This document shows positions 1 to 7,950 of a stretch of DNA of 64,000 bases, one piece after another. Location: contig JAEYOE010000003.1 of the NCBI GenBank assembly GCA_023412005.1, positions 1 to 64,000 of the forward strand, written 5' to 3'. The position numbers were made by a program, and so were the translations under genes. Below the pieces are notes generated by a model. The model saw nothing but the letters and a program-made list of their open reading frames with translations. It had not been told where the DNA came from and made no database searches. Every line of letters starts with the position of its first letter. Position 1 is the stretch's first letter. The DNA is from Bacillota bacterium. Its GTDB lineage: Bacteria > Bacillota > Clostridia > Christensenellales > SZUA-584.

Positions 1-8
1 AATCGTAA

Positions 9-398
9 TTACTCGATTTCAATATGTTTTTCGTGTGCCTTTTGTTTGGGCAGCGTCACATACAAAATACCGTTTTCGAGCTTTGCCGAAATATTTTCTT
101 CCTCAATGTCTTTAAGCGCAAACCGCCTGATCAGCTCTCCCTCCGTGCGTTCTTTGTGAATATAGCGGCCCTGCTCGGTGTCTTTTTGCTCCTGCGCCTT
201 GGCGGTTATCGTCAGCACGCCCTTTTCGCAAATCAGCGTGATGTCCTCTTTTTTAATGCCCGGCAGCTCGGCTTCCACCACATATGCCTCTGCTTCTTCC
301 TTGATGTTGGCTCTCACCGCAGCCACAGAAGTCTCGTCGAAAAAATCTTTCCACAGCCTTCCGCCAACCAATTGTCCCTGATATGGTAAAAATGTCAT
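9..398 (-). CDS. hsp20: Hsp20-family small heat shock protein
   Basis: The 129-residue product is a small alpha-crystallin-type chaperone, an ATP-independent cytoplasmic holdase that binds unfolding proteins. The alpha-crystallin core spans about residues 30-125. It has the family landmarks VEAELPGIKKEDI near the start of the domain and the C-terminal GILYVTLPK (the A-x-x-x-G-V-L type motif), followed by a short I-x-I/V-like tail (HIEIE). The length is close to the 140-150 residues usual for clostridial Hsp18/Hsp20. The ATG at 398 is preceded by GAGGAGGAAT at good spacing. A promoter and a CtsR-like operator lie upstream at 439-468, so heat-stress control is likely. Family assignment is firm; the client range is unknown. 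Confidence 0.95.
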   Translation of the reverse strand: MTFLPYQGQLVGGRLWKDFFDETSVAAVRANIKEEAEAYVVEAELPGIKKEDITLICEKGVLTITAKAQEQKDTEQGRYIHKERTEGELIRRFALKDIEEENISAKLENGILYVTLPKQKAHEKHIEIE

Positions 399-438
399 GA
401 TACATTCCTCCTCGTTATTTTTCGTTTGTGTTAATTGA

Positions 439-467
439 ATTATAACTATTTGGTCAAAGTTAGTCTA
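439..467 (-). promoter_or_regulatory. Sigma-A-type promoter of hsp20
   Basis: On the minus strand a -35 TAGACT (462-467) is separated by 17 bases from a perfect -10 TATAAT (439-444). The -10 lies about 40 bases upstream of the hsp20 ATG. Only the -35 deviates from consensus. A CtsR-like operator covers the -35 and part of the spacer. Confidence 0.7.
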
Positions 468-468
468 A
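452..468 (+). promoter_or_regulatory. CtsR-like heptad operator at the hsp20 promoter
   Basis: The plus-strand sequence GGTCAAAGTTAGTCTAA matches the CtsR direct heptad repeat, (A/G)GTCAAA, three bases, (A/G)GTCAAA. The first heptad is perfect and the second has one mismatch (AGTCTAA). It overlaps the -35 and spacer of the hsp20 promoter, where a repressor would block transcription. CtsR control of class III heat shock genes is established in Firmicutes. Binding here is inferred, and ctsR itself is not in the window. Confidence 0.6.
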
Positions 469-623
469 GTCTATTATTGGTCATTATTTTCTGCATTTCG
501 TGAAATATCGCCAATACAGCAGGTTATTCAAGAAAAACTTAATCATTCGTCATTTTTCTTTATCGCTTGCATGCGGCTTGTGACTATCCGTCGTAACCAT
601 TTTCTTGATAGTCGAGCCAAATA

Positions 624-648
624 AAAAACGGCCGAATCAGCCGTTTTT
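624..648 (-). terminator. Rho-independent terminator after the aminotransferase gene
   Basis: An inverted repeat AAAACGGC / GCCGTTTT with a 7-base loop is followed on the minus strand by a T-rich run. It lies about 10 bases beyond the stop codon of the aminotransferase gene and should end the lrp-aminotransferase operon. Confidence 0.85.
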
Positions 649-656
649 GAGCTTTT

Positions 657-1832
657 TTATTTAAGACTGTCCACAAAGCTTTTGATGCGGACAAGGGCCT
701 CTTTAAGGTTCTCAAATGAGGTTGCATATGAGCAGCGCATAAAATTATGCATCGTATCCCCAAAAGCAGTACCCGGCACGCAAGCCACCTTTTTCTCAAA
801 CAGCAGCCGCTTACAGAACTCATCGGATTTGAGCCCCGTTGAACTGATATTGGGGAAAACATAGAACGCGCCTAGCGGCTCAAAGCATTTTAAACCCATT
901 TCGTTAAAAGATGTGTACATCAAACGCCTGCGGCGGTTGTATTCTCGCACCATCTGTTTTATCTGCACAAAATCATGACTGCACTCATAGCGCAACGCTT
1001 CGGTTCCTGCATCTTGGCTCATACCTGCCGCACACAGCATTGTATACTGGTGAATCTTGACCATCGCATCAATAAACGGCTTCGGCCCGGCCGCATAGCC
1101 AAGACGAAAACCCGTCATTGCAAACGCTTTGGAAAAGCCGCTGATGACGATGGTACGCTCCTGCATACCCGGCAGCTGGGCGATAGAAAAATGCTGTTTC
1201 TCGTAGGTCAGCTCAGCATATACCTCATCCGCAATCACAACCAAATCGTGTTCAATGATGATATCCACGATTTTTTCGTAATCCTCTTTCGTCATGATGG
1301 CGCCTGTCGGATTGTTGGGAAAAGCGATGATTACCGCTTTGGATTTGCTCGTAATCGCTGCCTTCAGGCTTTCGGGCGTAATGCGGAATTGATCCTCTTC
1401 CGTTAATATCATGGGCACGGGCTTTCCGCCCGCCAACGTCACACCGGGCATATAAGCCACATAAGACGGTGCCGGCACAATCACCTCGTCACCCGGGTTC
1501 ATAATTGCCCGAAACGCAAGATCAAGGCCTTCGCTTGCACCCACCGTGACAACAATCTGGCTGATATCATACGTCAGCCCGAAACGCATATCCATATAAT
1601 CGCGTAGGGCTTTACGCAGTTCGGTGCTGCCGTGATTCGATGTGTAATGCGTCCGCCCAGCTTCCAGTGAGTATATGGCGCTTTCGCGTATATTCCACGG
1701 CGTGTCAAAATCCGGCTCGCCGACGCCAAGCGAAATACAGTCTTTCATTTCGCTGGCGATGTCAAAGAACTTGCGTATACCCGAAGGCGGCATATCTTTT
1801 ACGACTGTCGATACTTTTTGTTCCATCGTCAT
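657..1832 (-). CDS. PLP-dependent class I/II aminotransferase
   Basis: This 391-residue fold-type I aminotransferase transfers amino groups between amino acids and 2-oxo acids in the cytoplasm. The PLP lysine is in SGFSKAFAMTGFRLGY at about residue 233. Other hallmarks are the NNPTGAI loop, the DEVYAELTY segment that holds the cofactor-contacting Asp and Tyr, and an N-terminal GEPDFDTP substrate loop. It most resembles the aspartate/aromatic aminotransferase group annotated as PatA or AspC-like; the substrate cannot be read from sequence. The gene overlaps the upstream Lrp-type regulator by four bases (ATGA), so the two are translationally coupled and the regulator probably senses a related amino acid. 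ATG codons at 1832 and 1826 are both possible starts. Confidence 0.93.
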   Translation of the reverse strand: MTMEQKVSTVVKDMPPSGIRKFFDIASEMKDCISLGVGEPDFDTPWNIRESAIYSLEAGRTHYTSNHGSTELRKALRDYMDMRFGLTYDISQIVVTVGASEGLDLAFRAIMNPGDEVIVPAPSYVAYMPGVTLAGGKPVPMILTEEDQFRITPESLKAAITSKSKAVIIAFPNNPTGAIMTKEDYEKIVDIIIEHDLVVIADEVYAELTYEKQHFSIAQLPGMQERTIVISGFSKAFAMTGFRLGYAAGPKPFIDAMVKIHQYTMLCAAGMSQDAGTEALRYECSHDFVQIKQMVREYNRRRRLMYTSFNEMGLKCFEPLGAFYVFPNISSTGLKSDEFCKRLLFEKKVACVPGTAFGDTMHNFMRCSYATSFENLKEALVRIKSFVDSLK

Positions 1833-2323
1833 GGCGATACCACCAGCCTTTCCTCCTGCTCTTTCGCTGTGAGTATAACGCCCTGCTCTTTGTATTTTCT
1901 CATGATGAAGTGCGTCACCGTGCTCGAAACGCCTTCGAGCACCGCCAGCTTTTCAAAAACGAACTGCGATATTTGCTTCATGCTGCTTGCGCGTATCACC
2001 ACAGACAGATCATACGTGCCGGACATCAGATAGACGGATTTGACTTCGTTAAAACCGTAAATCCGTTCCGCCAGATCATCATATCCAAGCCCGCGCTTGG
2101 GAACAACTTTAACCTCAATCAGTGCCTCGGCTTCCTCCGAAGCCACTTTTTCTCTATTGACAATCGCCGTGTATTTGACGATGATCTTTTCCTGCTCCAG
2201 ATTAGAAATGGCTTCTTTTATCTGCTCTGCCGAAGCGCCGGTCATCAAGGCCATATCGTCTATGCTGGCTCTGGCATCCTGCTCCAGCATGTCGAGAATT
2301 TCACAATATAAATTATTCTTCAT
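1829..2323 (-). CDS. Lrp/AsnC-family transcriptional regulator
   Basis: The product is a 164-residue leucine-responsive-type regulator. It has an N-terminal winged helix-turn-helix at about residues 5-55 (CEILDMLEQDARASIDDMA) and a C-terminal RAM-type ligand-binding domain at about residues 65-145 (AEALIEVKVVPKRGLGYDDLA, then SGTYDLSVVIRASSM). Such proteins bind DNA as oligomers and respond to amino acids. The ATG at 2323 is chosen because CGGAGGGG precedes it; an upstream in-frame start at 2380 would add residues unlike the family and include the promoter. It heads a two-gene operon with the aminotransferase, which it likely regulates. Confidence 0.92.
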   Translation of the reverse strand: MKNNLYCEILDMLEQDARASIDDMALMTGASAEQIKEAISNLEQEKIIVKYTAIVNREKVASEEAEALIEVKVVPKRGLGYDDLAERIYGFNEVKSVYLMSGTYDLSVVIRASSMKQISQFVFEKLAVLEGVSSTVTHFIMRKYKEQGVILTAKEQEERLVVSP

Positions 2324-2360
2324 TGATATACCCCTCCGTGCACACTCCGTTATTTTTCGT

Positions 2361-2390
2361 ATTGTACCACTGCCGCCCATTCAGCGTCAA
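2361..2390 (-). promoter_or_regulatory. Sigma-A promoter of the lrp-aminotransferase operon
   Basis: The minus strand reads TTGACG (-35, 2385-2390), an 18-base spacer, and TACAAT (-10, 2361-2366), about 40 bases upstream of the regulator ATG. The -35 matches consensus in five of six positions and so does the -10. Confidence 0.75.
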
Positions 2391-2702
2391 ACACAAATAT
2401 ACGGTCGTCGGCAAATGTTCACTCTTTCGAAGAGAAATCAATGTACTTAACGCAGAAGCCCTTCTGTATAACGCGACTGATTCCGCTAGCGACAGGAATG
2501 AATCGTCACCCTGCCATCAACACACAGTCGTATTGATAAACTCGCTCTATCCATTATCGGGCTTGCGTGCGATAAATACCACTTCTCTCCCAAGAGACTG
2601 TCCCGCAAGACGACTGAGGGAGGAATGATGGGCAGGTAAGACAACCGATATGACTTTACAATCATCAGTCAGCTTACATATACGTTCTACTGGATTTCAA
2701 AC
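2391..2702. other. Gene-free stretch between lrp and the zinc-ribbon gene
   Basis: About 310 bases contain no convincing coding frame. A 101-codon plus-strand frame crosses it but has no ribosome binding site and no recognisable protein pattern, and it begins inside the regulator's leader. No tRNA, riboswitch or clear repeat was recognised. The right end is the terminator of the zinc-ribbon gene. Confidence 0.5.
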
Positions 2703-2733
2703 AAAAAACGCCGCATTCACATGGAACACGGCG
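2703..2733 (-). terminator. Rho-independent terminator after the zinc-ribbon gene
   Basis: On the minus strand CGCCG..TTC pairs with GAA..CGGCG around a short loop and is followed by TTTTTTG. It begins 19 bases after the zinc-ribbon stop codon. Confidence 0.8.
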
Positions 2734-2751
2734 CTATTGTGCTGATTAACC

Positions 2752-3033
2752 TTAGTAACGATCTCTTCTTGCTCTGAAGCAATCGCTGCAATATACAGGT
2801 CTCTCGCCCGTGGGCTGAAACGGAACCTTGGTCGTGGTACCGCACTCTGCACAGGTGGCATCAAACATAGGACGATCGCTCGTTCTCTTCTGATGCTTTC
2901 TGCTCTGGCGGCACTGCGGACATCTCTTGGGTTCGTTCTCAAAACCCTTTTCCCGATAGAATTCCTGCTCAGACGCGGTAAACACAAAATGAGAACCGCA
3001 ATCCGCACACGTCAGTGTCTTGTCTTCAAACAT
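2752..3033 (-). CDS. Double zinc-ribbon CxxC protein
   Basis: This 93-residue protein carries two zinc-ribbon half-sites. The first is CADCG (about residue 9) with CPQCRQ (about residue 38). The second is CAECG (about residue 60) with CSDCFRARR at the C-terminus. This fits the small CxxC/CxxC family described only as probable zinc-binding proteins (zf-trcl type). The C-terminus is very basic (RARRDR), so contact with nucleic acid is possible but unproven. The ATG is preceded by AAGGAG. It has its own terminator and appears monocistronic. The specific role is unknown. Confidence 0.85.
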   Translation of the reverse strand: MFEDKTLTCADCGSHFVFTASEQEFYREKGFENEPKRCPQCRQSRKHQKRTSDRPMFDATCAECGTTTKVPFQPTGERPVYCSDCFRARRDRY

Positions 3034-3160
3034 TTTTTCTCCTTTTTTGTAACCATGGTACTTAAAGACGAGATGACATTTCTTAACTCCGGATACATGT
3101 TTGAAACAAACACGCGGCTAGAAACTCTTTTCTTCGGCTTCGGACGACCATAGGATTTAT

Positions 3161-3182
3161 ATGCGGTCTATCACAACCGCAT
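3161..3182. repeat. Inverted repeat between vanW-like gene 1 and the zinc-ribbon gene
   Basis: ATGCGGT (3161-3167) and ACCGCAT (3176-3182) form a 7-base perfect palindrome with an 8-base loop. There is no T-run on either side, so it is not a standard terminator. It sits in a 250-base stretch (3034-3285) with no gene and could be an operator or a weak transcript end. No protein target can be assigned. Confidence 0.35.
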
Positions 3183-3285
3183 AAACCTCATTAGCATCAT
3201 CATATCATCAAACTATTTATCCGTCAACACCGATACGATTAAATTCGCCCATTCCATGCGGTTTTTAAGCATTTTGACAACTTTT

Positions 3286-4980
3286 TTATGCTGTTGGCAC
3301 AGGTGCATTCGGATCTGGCACCGGTATCACCGGAATAGACGGGTCAGGACCATTGACATACACCTGTCCAGTATACGATCTGTAAGTATGCTTTTCAAAA
3401 ACGTCTCTGCTCAACTCTTTACCCTGCAGGTCTTTAATAATTTTATAGGCTGTTGCCGAAGTAGACCCACGCGCTTCCCGATACGTTACTGATGCACCGG
3501 GGGTTATCGGCGTACCGTCGGGCGTTGCTACAGCGTTATAAAAATAGTCTGTCGCCGGCGTTGCACCCGTTCCGCCTCTTTTCGACTCATAGGTCAGTAT
3601 CACGTCGCCGTGGGTGGGGTCTACCACCGGTGTCCCGTATATCTCAACAGTTACATTCTGCTCGTCTCTGTTCATATACGTAACGATATACATCGGTGTC
3701 GCATTCACATTCTTCAGCTTTAAGTCAGGGCTGCCTGTGCTGATCGTCGCATCGAGGCCGATGGGTATATAATCGGAGATGATAGAATGGTGCGTCGCAC
3801 TCTCAATCCCAACACCTGCGCGAATACATGCGTTATAAAGCGTGCTCGATACCTGACAGACACCGCCGCCCGGATCGGGCACGTAGGCGCCGCCTTTGAT
3901 TCCGGCCGCTTCGTACCAACCTTTCGAAATGCTTCTCGGCCCTGCCGTCTCATTGATAGACCACACCACGCCCGGCTCTAATACCGTTCCGTTCACAATG
4001 CCCAGCATTTTGGCAACGTTCTTAATACGGTTTCCGTTGTTATGCTTGGAATAGCTGCTTGTCCACGATGCAATCAGCTGCGTCTGTGCCTTGATTTGAT
4101 CAAGCTTTACGGTCGGTTCCGTCACAGTCGTCGGCGCGGTAATCACAGAGCTTAAATCGCCGTCTTCCACCGCCTTGAGAACCAACGCGGTCAATTCGGC
4201 CACATCTGTGGCCAATCCACGCTTTTCTGGCGTATATAAAAACCGTGAGATATTGGCTTGTGTGGGGATGTATCCTTCAACGTATTTGTTGTTGTTCCAG
4301 TATTCGTATCTGAATTTGTTCGGCTTTTGATCGTCTGCCAGCATCACAAGCTGCGGCGCCCCTTTGGTGGCCGCATCATAAGTGGCCGGGTCATAAGGCG
4401 TGCCATCCGCAAAGTAGCCGTCTTTCATAAACACAAACGACGCATCCTGTGCCGCCACGTTAAGTGAGGTATCAAGAGCGGCTAATGCCGATTTTACTGA
4501 CTCTTCGTCCGCATTCACACTAACCTCAAAATTCTTTCCGCTTTCCGCCGCTGCAAGATCCGTCATACGCGTGGCAAAGTCGCCGGTGCGCCCAAACTTA
4601 ATGGCCTGTTCAATCACATCTTTATAATCAGTCGTCAGCCCGACAGACGGTGCATCCAGCATTTTTATCTCGCCGCCGATGTCGAACTGAAGCTGGGTTC
4701 CGCCCATTATCTGGCTTTCCACGTCTTTGGTGGCTTCAAGAGCCTGCTCCTCCGTCATGCCGGAGATATCGATACCGTGTACCGATATGCCCTGGGCCAC
4801 TGTATTGAACTCGATAATGCGCTCAACATTGGCTGCACTGGTATTGCCCAGCAGCAGCACAGCTGCCACACCGAGCCCCACAACGAGCACACCAGCAGCC
4901 ACGATTAAAATAACTTTAAGTTTATTGTCAGGCTTTCTCGCGCCTTTTTTCACCACGGTGATTGTTGCCTCTTCGGCCAT
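3286..4980 (-). CDS. VanW-family envelope protein with peptidoglycan-binding-like region (copy 1)
   Basis: The 564-residue protein has a short basic cytoplasmic N-terminus, one membrane segment at about residues 24-46 (LKVILIVAAGVLVVGLGVAAVLLLG cut short here), and a long extracellular part. The region at about 60-290 resembles the PG_binding_4 repeats found in YoaR-like proteins. The VanW domain lies at about 310-430 and carries the family signature PDPGGGVCQVSSTLYNA. VanW proteins were first seen near vancomycin-resistance genes, but their activity is not established and presence here does not imply resistance. A proline-rich tail ends the protein. The next gene upstream is a diverged paralogue of the same design, and each has its own promoter. 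The role is presumably in the cell wall. Confidence 0.9.
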   Translation of the reverse strand: MAEEATITVVKKGARKPDNKLKVILIVAAGVLVVGLGVAAVLLLGNTSAANVERIIEFNTVAQGISVHGIDISGMTEEQALEATKDVESQIMGGTQLQFDIGGEIKMLDAPSVGLTTDYKDVIEQAIKFGRTGDFATRMTDLAAAESGKNFEVSVNADEESVKSALAALDTSLNVAAQDASFVFMKDGYFADGTPYDPATYDAATKGAPQLVMLADDQKPNKFRYEYWNNNKYVEGYIPTQANISRFLYTPEKRGLATDVAELTALVLKAVEDGDLSSVITAPTTVTEPTVKLDQIKAQTQLIASWTSSYSKHNNGNRIKNVAKMLGIVNGTVLEPGVVWSINETAGPRSISKGWYEAAGIKGGAYVPDPGGGVCQVSSTLYNACIRAGVGIESATHHSIISDYIPIGLDATISTGSPDLKLKNVNATPMYIVTYMNRDEQNVTVEIYGTPVVDPTHGDVILTYESKRGGTGATPATDYFYNAVATPDGTPITPGASVTYREARGSTSATAYKIIKDLQGKELSRDVFEKHTYRSYTGQVYVNGPDPSIPVIPVPDPNAPVPTA

Positions 4981-5017
4981 TCGTTCTTCCTCCAGTTAGC
5001 TATGTCCAGCTTTATCT

Positions 5018-5046
5018 ATCATATAATAATCAAGCCCGTTTGTAAA
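5018..5046 (-). promoter_or_regulatory. Sigma-A promoter of vanW-like gene 1
   Basis: On the minus strand TTTACA (5041-5046) and TATGAT (5018-5023) are separated by 17 bases. They lie about 38 bases upstream of the ATG, which has GGAGGAAG as its ribosome binding site. The arrangement closely parallels the promoter of the second vanW-like gene. Confidence 0.72.
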
Positions 5047-5081
5047 TCGAAACAAAAATTCACAGATACGGCTTTAGCCCG

Positions 5082-6587
5082 TTATTGTGCAGGAGGTGCC
5101 ACCGGTGCATCCGGATCAGGCCCGTTTACATATATCTCACCTGTGAACGATTTATAGACGTTGTGAGAGAAGGGCTCCGAAAAACGCTTCACCACATTGC
5201 CTTCGGCATCCTTATAAAGCTTATAAACGTCCCACGTCTGGCTTGCGTGGCTTTCTTTCCAAACCACCTTCTGTCCAACGGGAATCGGAGCACCTTCTTT
5301 ATCGACCGCCGCATTATAGTGAATAACCGGCTCCGGCGCGGGTTCAAACGCCACCTTCTTGTTCTCGAAATCAACGATGTAGCCGTGTGCCAGCGGCGGC
5401 CCGTAAATATTCACAGTCAGCGTTTTCTCGTCTTCATTGAGCACCGTCTCAATGTATATCGGCATATCGTAAGGATTGCTGAGCTTCAAGTCGGGGCTGT
5501 CGGTACTGATTGTCGCATCCATGCCCTCGGGGATATAGTTCGACGGCCAGCTGTGCGGCCTTCTGGCCACGATGGTTAATTCCGCACGAATCGCCGCGTT
5601 ATAAAGCGTGCTTGATACCTGACACACACCGCCGCCCACTTCCATGCGGTATTTACCGTCCGCAATGCCCGGCGCATACGCCCAGCCGATCGTCTTGGCC
5701 GTTTTGTCGTTTCTGGGGCCGGCTGCATCGTTGATAGACCATGTAACACCCGGCTCTATCACGGTGCCGTTTACAACGTCTGCCATGATGCGAATGTTGG
5801 TCACTCGGTCTTTGTTTTCAAGGCTGCCGCCTTTAAAGCTCGACTGATAGCTGCTGATCAGCTTCGTGTTCGCTTTCAGCGTTTCGATATTAATCTTTGG
5901 ATTCGTTATAATGGCGGGCGCTTCCAAAGGGCTGACATCACCGCTGTTGATTTTTTGGCACAGCAGCTTTGCAAAAGCCGCCGCGTCAATATCCACACCC
6001 GTTACGGCATCGATATATTCAAAGCGTGCCTCACCCTGCACATCGTCTCTGATATTTAGCGTCGCATCCTGCGGCAGTTTATCCATCGACGGCTTCAGTG
6101 CAGTCAGCTTTTCCAGCACAACCGCTTCGTCGCCATGCATACCGAGCTTGAAATCGTAGCCGCTTTCCTTGGCCTGCTGCTTCTGCTCTCTGAGTGTCTC
6201 GCCGTCTGCCAGCTGCCCGTACTTCATTGCCTCAATCAGCGTTTGCTGCAGGCTGGATGTGATACCGAGTTCCGTAGCACTGTATGTGTATTGATTGGAA
6301 CCGGCCGTAAATGTATAGGTGAAACCGGCTTCTTTTTGCTGTGCGATCGACTGTAATGTCGCATCCGCCAATGCCTCTTCCATCGTCTGCCCTGAAAGAT
6401 CCACACCTTCTACGGAGACACCGCTTAAAAACCGCCCCGTTTCCACGAGGCCGGCTTCCCGCTGCTCGGCCGTTTTATCCACGCCAGCCAGCAGCAATAT
6501 CAGCACCACAATCAGCACCACGATCAATATGCCAAATGCCATCATCAGCATTTTATACGTGTCGTTTTGTTTCCGTCGTTTTTGCAA
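5082..6587 (-). CDS. VanW-family envelope protein with peptidoglycan-binding-like region (copy 2)
   Basis: This 501-residue paralogue has the same layout as the neighbouring copy. There is a basic N-terminus, a membrane segment at about residues 13-35, a PG_binding_4-like region with the conserved GVSVEGVDLSGQTMEEA start, and a VanW domain bearing MEVGGGVCQVSSTLYNA at about residue 320. It also ends in a related YVNGPDPDAPV tail. The start is TTG at 6587, supported by AGGGGAG eight bases upstream. Both copies share the INDAAGPR / INETAGPR segment before the signature. A tandem duplication followed by divergence is the simplest origin. The biochemical activity of the family is unknown. Confidence 0.9.
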   Translation of the reverse strand: MQKRRKQNDTYKMLMMAFGILIVVLIVVLILLLAGVDKTAEQREAGLVETGRFLSGVSVEGVDLSGQTMEEALADATLQSIAQQKEAGFTYTFTAGSNQYTYSATELGITSSLQQTLIEAMKYGQLADGETLREQKQQAKESGYDFKLGMHGDEAVVLEKLTALKPSMDKLPQDATLNIRDDVQGEARFEYIDAVTGVDIDAAAFAKLLCQKINSGDVSPLEAPAIITNPKINIETLKANTKLISSYQSSFKGGSLENKDRVTNIRIMADVVNGTVIEPGVTWSINDAAGPRNDKTAKTIGWAYAPGIADGKYRMEVGGGVCQVSSTLYNAAIRAELTIVARRPHSWPSNYIPEGMDATISTDSPDLKLSNPYDMPIYIETVLNEDEKTLTVNIYGPPLAHGYIVDFENKKVAFEPAPEPVIHYNAAVDKEGAPIPVGQKVVWKESHASQTWDVYKLYKDAEGNVVKRFSEPFSHNVYKSFTGEIYVNGPDPDAPVAPPAQ

Positions 6588-6626
6588 CGCTCAGACTCCC
6601 CTTTCTGCTATGCAACAACTCAGCTT

Positions 6627-6655
6627 AAGATACAATAAATTAATGCCGTTGTAAA
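6627..6655 (-). promoter_or_regulatory. Sigma-A promoter of vanW-like gene 2
   Basis: The minus strand reads TTTACA (6650-6655), 17 bases, TATCTT (6627-6632), about 40 bases upstream of the TTG start. The -35 hexamer is identical to that of the other vanW-like gene. Confidence 0.65.
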
Positions 6656-6702
6656 TACGAAAGCATGTATTGTCATTGATTTTACAATTTTGTCATGACT
6701 CA

Positions 6703-7101
6703 TTAACCGGGACTTTTTATTATCTTAATATGTGCCTTACGCTGACGCGGCCCGTCGTATTCGCAAAAGTATATGCTCTGCCATGTTCCGAGAATCAATC
6801 GCCCTTCTTCAATGATCACCGTTTGGGAAAACCCGGTCATCAGGGCCTTTGTGTGGGCATCTGAATTCCCTTCTCCGTGATAGAACCCGGCATCCGGCAC
6901 TGCGCGGTCCAGCGCAAACAGCACATCGCGTCTCACGTCCGGGTCGGCATTTTCATTGATGGAGACACCCGCCGTGGTATGCGGCACAAACACACACACC
7001 AACCCGCTTGTCGTATCGCTTTCCTTTACCGCCTGGCGAACTTCGGGTGTAATATCAATCAGCTCACATCTCTTTGAGCTGCTTATGTTAATTGTTTTCA
7101 C
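6703..7101 (-). CDS. yjbQ: YjbQ / UPF0047 family protein
   Basis: The 132-residue product belongs to the YjbQ (UPF0047) family, whose members show weak thiamine-phosphate synthase activity and have an uncertain physiological role. It has the conserved histidine segments VPHTTAGVSINENAD (about residue 40) and HGEGNSDAH (about residue 76), and the LGTWQSIYFCEYDGPR motif near the C-terminus. The likely start is GTG at 7101 with AGGGA five bases upstream, inside the 3' end of rex (14-base overlap). It therefore appears to be co-transcribed with rex. Family assignment is firm; function is not. Confidence 0.92.
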   Translation of the reverse strand: MKTINISSSKRCELIDITPEVRQAVKESDTTSGLVCVFVPHTTAGVSINENADPDVRRDVLFALDRAVPDAGFYHGEGNSDAHTKALMTGFSQTVIIEEGRLILGTWQSIYFCEYDGPRQRKAHIKIIKSPG

Positions 7102-7729
7102 TTTGTTCCCTCATATGATAGGAAAGAATATATAAGCTGTCACTCAGGTGCACATTCTGCACGCTGACTCCGCGCCTGACTTCCACATCCACGGGCGCGA
7201 AATTCCATATCCCCTTAACACCAAGGCTGACGAGCATATCGGCTGTTTTTTGCGCATTGGCCTTGGGCACCGTGATAATGCCGATATCCACATTGTTTCC
7301 CTTTACAAAATCGTTCAGTTCAGACATGGGGCGGATTGCCTTGCCCCCGACATCTTTACCGATCTGATGCGCGTCGGAATCAAAAACCGCAATGATGTCG
7401 TAACCCTCATCCGCAAAATGCCGGTATTTTAAAAGGGCTTGCCCGATATTGCCCGCGCCCACCACCACGGCCCGGTAAGTTGAGCCGATACCGAGTATCT
7501 TCATAATCTCCTGTTTTAAACGGTTCACCTGATACCCGTATCCCTGCTGCCCAAAACCGCCGAAGCAGTTAAGATCGCGCCTGATTTGAGACGCGTTGAG
7601 GCTCATATCATGGCTCATGCGTGACGACGACACGCGTTCAATTCCGGCGGCTTCCAGCTCGGACAGGTACCGGTAGTACTTGGGCAGCCTGTGTATGACC
7701 GCATCTGAAATCCTGTTATCTTGCATCAT
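7088..7729 (-). CDS. rex: Redox-sensing transcriptional repressor Rex
   Basis: Rex is a cytoplasmic repressor that senses the NADH/NAD+ ratio and controls fermentative and respiratory genes. The 213-residue protein has an N-terminal winged helix (about 1-80; ASQIRRDLNCFGGFGQQGYGY is the family's DNA-binding end) and a Rossmann domain with VVVGAGNIGQALLKY at about residues 88-102. Its C-terminal swapped helix ends the protein (SLYILSYHM). The start at 7729 is set by AGGAGGGG; a second ATG follows immediately. A longer frame to 7978 would run through the promoter. No palindromic TTGTTAA..TTAACAA Rex operator was found at its own promoter. It overlaps yjbQ downstream. Confidence 0.97.
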   Translation of the reverse strand: MMQDNRISDAVIHRLPKYYRYLSELEAAGIERVSSSRMSHDMSLNASQIRRDLNCFGGFGQQGYGYQVNRLKQEIMKILGIGSTYRAVVVGAGNIGQALLKYRHFADEGYDIIAVFDSDAHQIGKDVGGKAIRPMSELNDFVKGNNVDIGIITVPKANAQKTADMLVSLGVKGIWNFAPVDVEVRRGVSVQNVHLSDSLYILSYHMREQSENN

Positions 7730-7748
7730 ACGCCCCTCCTTTTTGTTT

Positions 7749-7778
7749 ATTATATCATATTTTACTCGGCCAAACCAA
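7749..7778 (-). promoter_or_regulatory. Sigma-A promoter of rex-yjbQ
   Basis: A perfect TATAAT (-10, 7749-7754 on the minus strand) has TTGGTT 18 bases upstream (7773-7778). The -10 is only about 20 bases from the rex ATG, which implies a very short leader. Confidence 0.6.
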
Positions 7779-7844
7779 GCTTTTAAGCCATCCCCGGCCA
7801 AAATGAAATTATGTAAAGGTTTCAGAGCGGCAAACCGAAACCGT

Positions 7845-7873
7845 TTGACGCAAGTGTTTTCATAAGGTAGAAT
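7845..7873 (+). promoter_or_regulatory. Sigma-A promoter of the four-TM protein gene
   Basis: TTGACG (7845-7850), a 17-base spacer, and TAGAAT (7868-7873) give a near-consensus promoter. It lies about 75 bases upstream of the ATG at 7951 and diverges from the rex promoter. Confidence 0.75.
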
Positions 7874-7950
7874 TATTTTGTCAATTTGAGCGTATCCTGT
7901 TCTTTTTGCCATCTCAATGATGGCTTTCACCAAATTTATCGGAGGCTTGT

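Noticed and set aside
2323..2628. A 101-codon plus-strand frame in the gap downstream of the zinc-ribbon terminator
   Set aside because: No ribosome binding site, no recognisable protein pattern, and it begins within the lrp leader; most likely a random open frame.
7741..7850. A Rex operator at the rex or four-TM gene promoters
   Set aside because: No TTGTTAA/TTAACAA-type palindrome was found; only AT-rich promoter sequence is present.
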